Shown here piece by piece: positions 51,097 through 52,954 of a DNA stretch of 52,954 bases. A model generated the notes under the pieces. The model ran no database searches. It had not been told where the DNA came from and saw only the letters and a program-made list of their open reading frames with translations. The first letter of the stretch is position 1. Every line of letters begins with the position of its first letter. The position numbers and the translations under genes are program-made. Source of the stretch: Salegentibacter salarius (GTDB taxonomy: Bacteria > Bacteroidota > Bacteroidia > Flavobacteriales > Flavobacteriaceae); assembly GCF_900168265.1 (NCBI RefSeq), contig NZ_FVZF01000029.1:1-52954 (forward strand). The letters run 5' to 3'.

Positions 51097-51552
51097 ATGA
51101 GCAAAAAAGTTGTAAATAAGAACGATCAGGCAGTAGTTAAGAACGTTTTCACCAAGTATTTGGAAGAAAAAGGGCATAGAAAAACCCCCGAACGTTTTGC
51201 GATACTTCAGGAAATCTATAATAACGACGATCATTTTGATATTGAATCACTTTATATCAAAATGAAAAACAAAAAATACCGGGTAAGTCGTGCAACCCTC
51301 TATAATACCATCGATCTATTACTGGAATGCGGACTTGTAAGAAAGCACCAGTTTGGGCAAAACCAGGCACAGTACGAGAAATCGTATTTTGACCGGCAGC
51401 ACGATCACGTTATTTTAACTGATACCGGTGAGGTTATAGAATTCTGTGATCCACGTATTCAGTCTATTAAAAAAACAATCGAAGAAGTGTTTGACATAGA
51501 AATTACCAAACATTCTTTATATTTTTACGGTAATAAAAAAACAACCAATTAA
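51097..51552 (+). CDS. Fur-family metal or peroxide regulator
   Basis: The 151-residue protein has the winged-helix domain of Fur ([21 protein letters not shown], then [20 protein letters not shown]) and the dimer part with [18 protein letters not shown]. The His and Asp residues of the regulatory metal site are present. The CxxC that binds structural zinc in many Fur proteins is not seen; the segment there reads [13 protein letters not shown]. So it may be a Fur or PerR variant without that zinc site. It lies between relA/spoT and purA with small gaps on both sides, so it is probably co-transcribed with them. Confidence 0.9.
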   Translation: MSKKVVNKNDQAVVKNVFTKYLEEKGHRKTPERFAILQEIYNNDDHFDIESLYIKMKNKKYRVSRATLYNTIDLLLECGLVRKHQFGQNQAQYEKSYFDRQHDHVILTDTGEVIEFCDPRIQSIKKTIEEVFDIEITKHSLYFYGNKKTTN

Positions 51553-51564
51553 CTTAAGATTTCA

Positions 51565-52836
51565 ATGGCGGTAGATTTACTACTCGGTCTCCAATGGGGT
51601 GACGAAGGCAAAGGAAAAATTGTTGATGTACTCACCTCTAAATACGATATTATTGCTAGATTTCAGGGAGGACCAAACGCAGGGCACACCCTCGAATTCG
51701 ACGGGCAAAAACACGTACTCCACACTATTCCTTCCGGAATTTTTCACGATGAAACTATAAACCTTGTAGGTAATGGCGTGGTGATAGATCCCGTGATCTT
51801 TAAAAAGGAACTGGACAACCTTAGCAAGAACAATGTAGATTATAAATCTAAATTGCTTATTTCACGAAAAGCTCATTTAATCCTGCCAACACACAGGTTA
51901 TTAGATGCGGCTTCTGAGGCTTCAAAAGGAAAAGCAAAAATTGGTTCTACTCTTAAAGGTATTGGCCCCACTTATATGGACAAAACCGGGAGAAACGGAA
52001 TTCGTGTAGGTGACCTGGAATTGGAAAACTGGAAAGAGAAATACAGAACCCTTGCCGATAAGCACGAGAAAATGATCAAATTCTACGATGTAGATGTACA
52101 ATATGATCTTGCTGAATTGGAAAAGGAATTTTTTAATGCAGTAAAAACACTTAAATCACTAACCTTTATAGATAGTGAAGCTTATTTGCACAAAGCGCAA
52201 AAAGAAGGAAAAACCATTTTAGCTGAAGGTGCGCAGGGCTCTTTACTTGATATAGATTTTGGAACTTACCCCTTTGTAACTTCTTCTACCACTACAGCTG
52301 CCGGAGCCTGCACAGGCCTTGGCGTTGCACCAAACAAAATTGGCGAAGCTTATGGGATTTTTAAAGCTTACACTACTAGAGTTGGAAGCGGTCCCTTCCC
52401 TACCGAACTTTTTGATGAAGATGGAGAAACTATGGGCCGTGTTGGCAATGAATTTGGTGCTACTACCGGACGTGCACGTAGATGTGGCTGGTTAGATTTA
52501 GTAGCCTTAAAATATGCCGTACAGGTAAACGGAATTACCCAGTTAATTATGATGAAAGGTGACGTACTTAGCGGATTTAAAACCCTAAAAGTATGTACAG
52601 CCTATAATTATAAGGGAAAGGAAATTCAGCATTTGCCATATAATATCGAAGCAGAAAATGTAACACCCGTTTATACCGAAATTAAAGGTTGGGCTGCCGA
52701 TCTTACCGGAATGACGAAAGTAGACCAACTTCCTAAAGAGTTTAATGACTATGTAGAGTTTTTGGAGAAAGAACTGGAAATCCCGATTAAGGTGGTTTCA
52801 GTAGGTCCCGATAGAACTCAAACAATAGAGCGTTAA
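51565..52836 (+). CDS. purA: Adenylosuccinate synthetase
   Basis: PurA joins IMP and aspartate with GTP in the first step from IMP to AMP. The 423-residue protein matches the family. LLGLQWGDEGKGKIVDVL near the start holds the P-loop and catalytic Asp, followed by FQGGPNAGHTLEFDG with the catalytic His. GSTLKGIGPTYMDK, LAEGAQGSLLDIDFGTYPFV and EFGATTGRARRCGW complete the site. The gene follows the Fur-family regulator by 12 bp and ends in a compact terminator. ppGpp is a known inhibitor of PurA, so its place downstream of relA/spoT is suggestive. Confidence 0.98.
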   Translation: MAVDLLLGLQWGDEGKGKIVDVLTSKYDIIARFQGGPNAGHTLEFDGQKHVLHTIPSGIFHDETINLVGNGVVIDPVIFKKELDNLSKNNVDYKSKLLISRKAHLILPTHRLLDAASEASKGKAKIGSTLKGIGPTYMDKTGRNGIRVGDLELENWKEKYRTLADKHEKMIKFYDVDVQYDLAELEKEFFNAVKTLKSLTFIDSEAYLHKAQKEGKTILAEGAQGSLLDIDFGTYPFVTSSTTTAAGACTGLGVAPNKIGEAYGIFKAYTTRVGSGPFPTELFDEDGETMGRVGNEFGATTGRARRCGWLDLVALKYAVQVNGITQLIMMKGDVLSGFKTLKVCTAYNYKGKEIQHLPYNIEAENVTPVYTEIKGWAADLTGMTKVDQLPKEFNDYVEFLEKELEIPIKVVSVGPDRTQTIER

Positions 52837-52864
52837 GAAGTTTCAATCTTTATAAAATCAGAAG

Positions 52865-52897
52865 AGGCCGTCTAAAAAGTATTTAGATGGCCTTTTT
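52865..52897 (+). terminator. Compact terminator after purA with the shared stem
   Basis: A 12-bp stem AGGCCGTCTAAA (52865-52876) / TTTAGATGGCCT (52882-52893, one G-U pair) with a loop of only five bases is followed by a T run. The stem resembles the outer stems at 33495, 34384 and 39155, but no REP modules are inserted in the loop. Confidence 0.8.
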
Positions 52898-52954
52898 TAT
52901 TGATAAAAGTTTTTGTGAGAGAAGCGCTTCTTCTTTTGTAGATATTCTTAATGA

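Noticed and set aside
1-52954. CRISPR arrays, toxin-antitoxin modules, restriction systems or phage genes
   Set aside because: I found no regularly spaced repeats of 24-40 bases and no recognisable nuclease, methyltransferase-specificity or phage structural genes. The XRE/membrane pair does not resemble a known toxin-antitoxin pair.

Overview
The window is an AT-rich chromosomal segment from a member of the Bacteroidota, almost certainly a marine-type Flavobacteriaceae. I infer this from the gliding genes gldF, gldG and gldI, promoters of the TTG-N19-TAnnTTTG type, weak or absent Shine-Dalgarno sequences, many short lipoproteins with AC or SC lipoboxes, and best resemblance of most proteins to Gramella/Salegentibacter-like families. 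The genus assignment is inference. I saw no rRNA, tRNA, CRISPR array or replication origin.

Layout. Positions 1-2.6 kb are the only clearly accessory part: the right end of an IS3-family element, then small secreted proteins of unknown function and a gene-poor stretch. Positions 2.7-3.3 kb hold a membrane protein/XRE regulator pair. Positions 3.4-11.7 kb hold mnmE, a DUF4870 protein, dnaN, gldG-gldF, an ABM-like protein with a SAM hydrolase-like protein, and phoH. purC follows. Positions 13.0-17.2 kb are a two-gene translesion-synthesis operon (dinB then a short DnaE), with a palindrome lying over its putative promoter. Positions 17.4-18.4 kb carry two tandem, apparently paralogous membrane proteins. 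Positions 18.6-22.6 kb show the tesA / ybbA-ybbP arrangement (SGNH esterase divergent from an ABC exporter). Two multi-spanning transporters (MFS, MATE), an HMA-like protein, an aspartate racemase-like protein, an interrupted deoxyribonucleotidase gene and a methyltransferase follow. At 28.4-30.3 kb one protein fuses a SerB-like HAD domain to SerA and ACT domains.

Positions 30.6-39.1 kb encode azurin, an M3 peptidase, ndk, a PhoD-like phosphatase, and then nrnA-like / gldI / a cyclophilin-FKBP fusion in series. Positions 39.3-46.6 kb encode PepD, a DUF3810 protein and two secreted amidohydrolase-like proteins. Positions 46.7-52.8 kb are a housekeeping run: SpoU methyltransferase, Ste24-like M48 protease, RelA/SpoT, a Fur-family regulator and PurA.

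The most unusual signal is between genes. A family of terminator hairpins with a shared outer stem (core CTGTCTGA/TCAGACAG) occurs with an empty 5-nt loop (after purA) or with 100-140 nt of REP-like modules in the loop (after the M3 peptidase, after ndk, after the PPIase fusion). The modules also occur alone elsewhere. Heptamer tandem repeats enter the coding sequences of mnmE and the ABM-like gene. A terminator-capped four-hairpin intergenic element at 36.2-36.35 kb is a candidate small RNA or leader.
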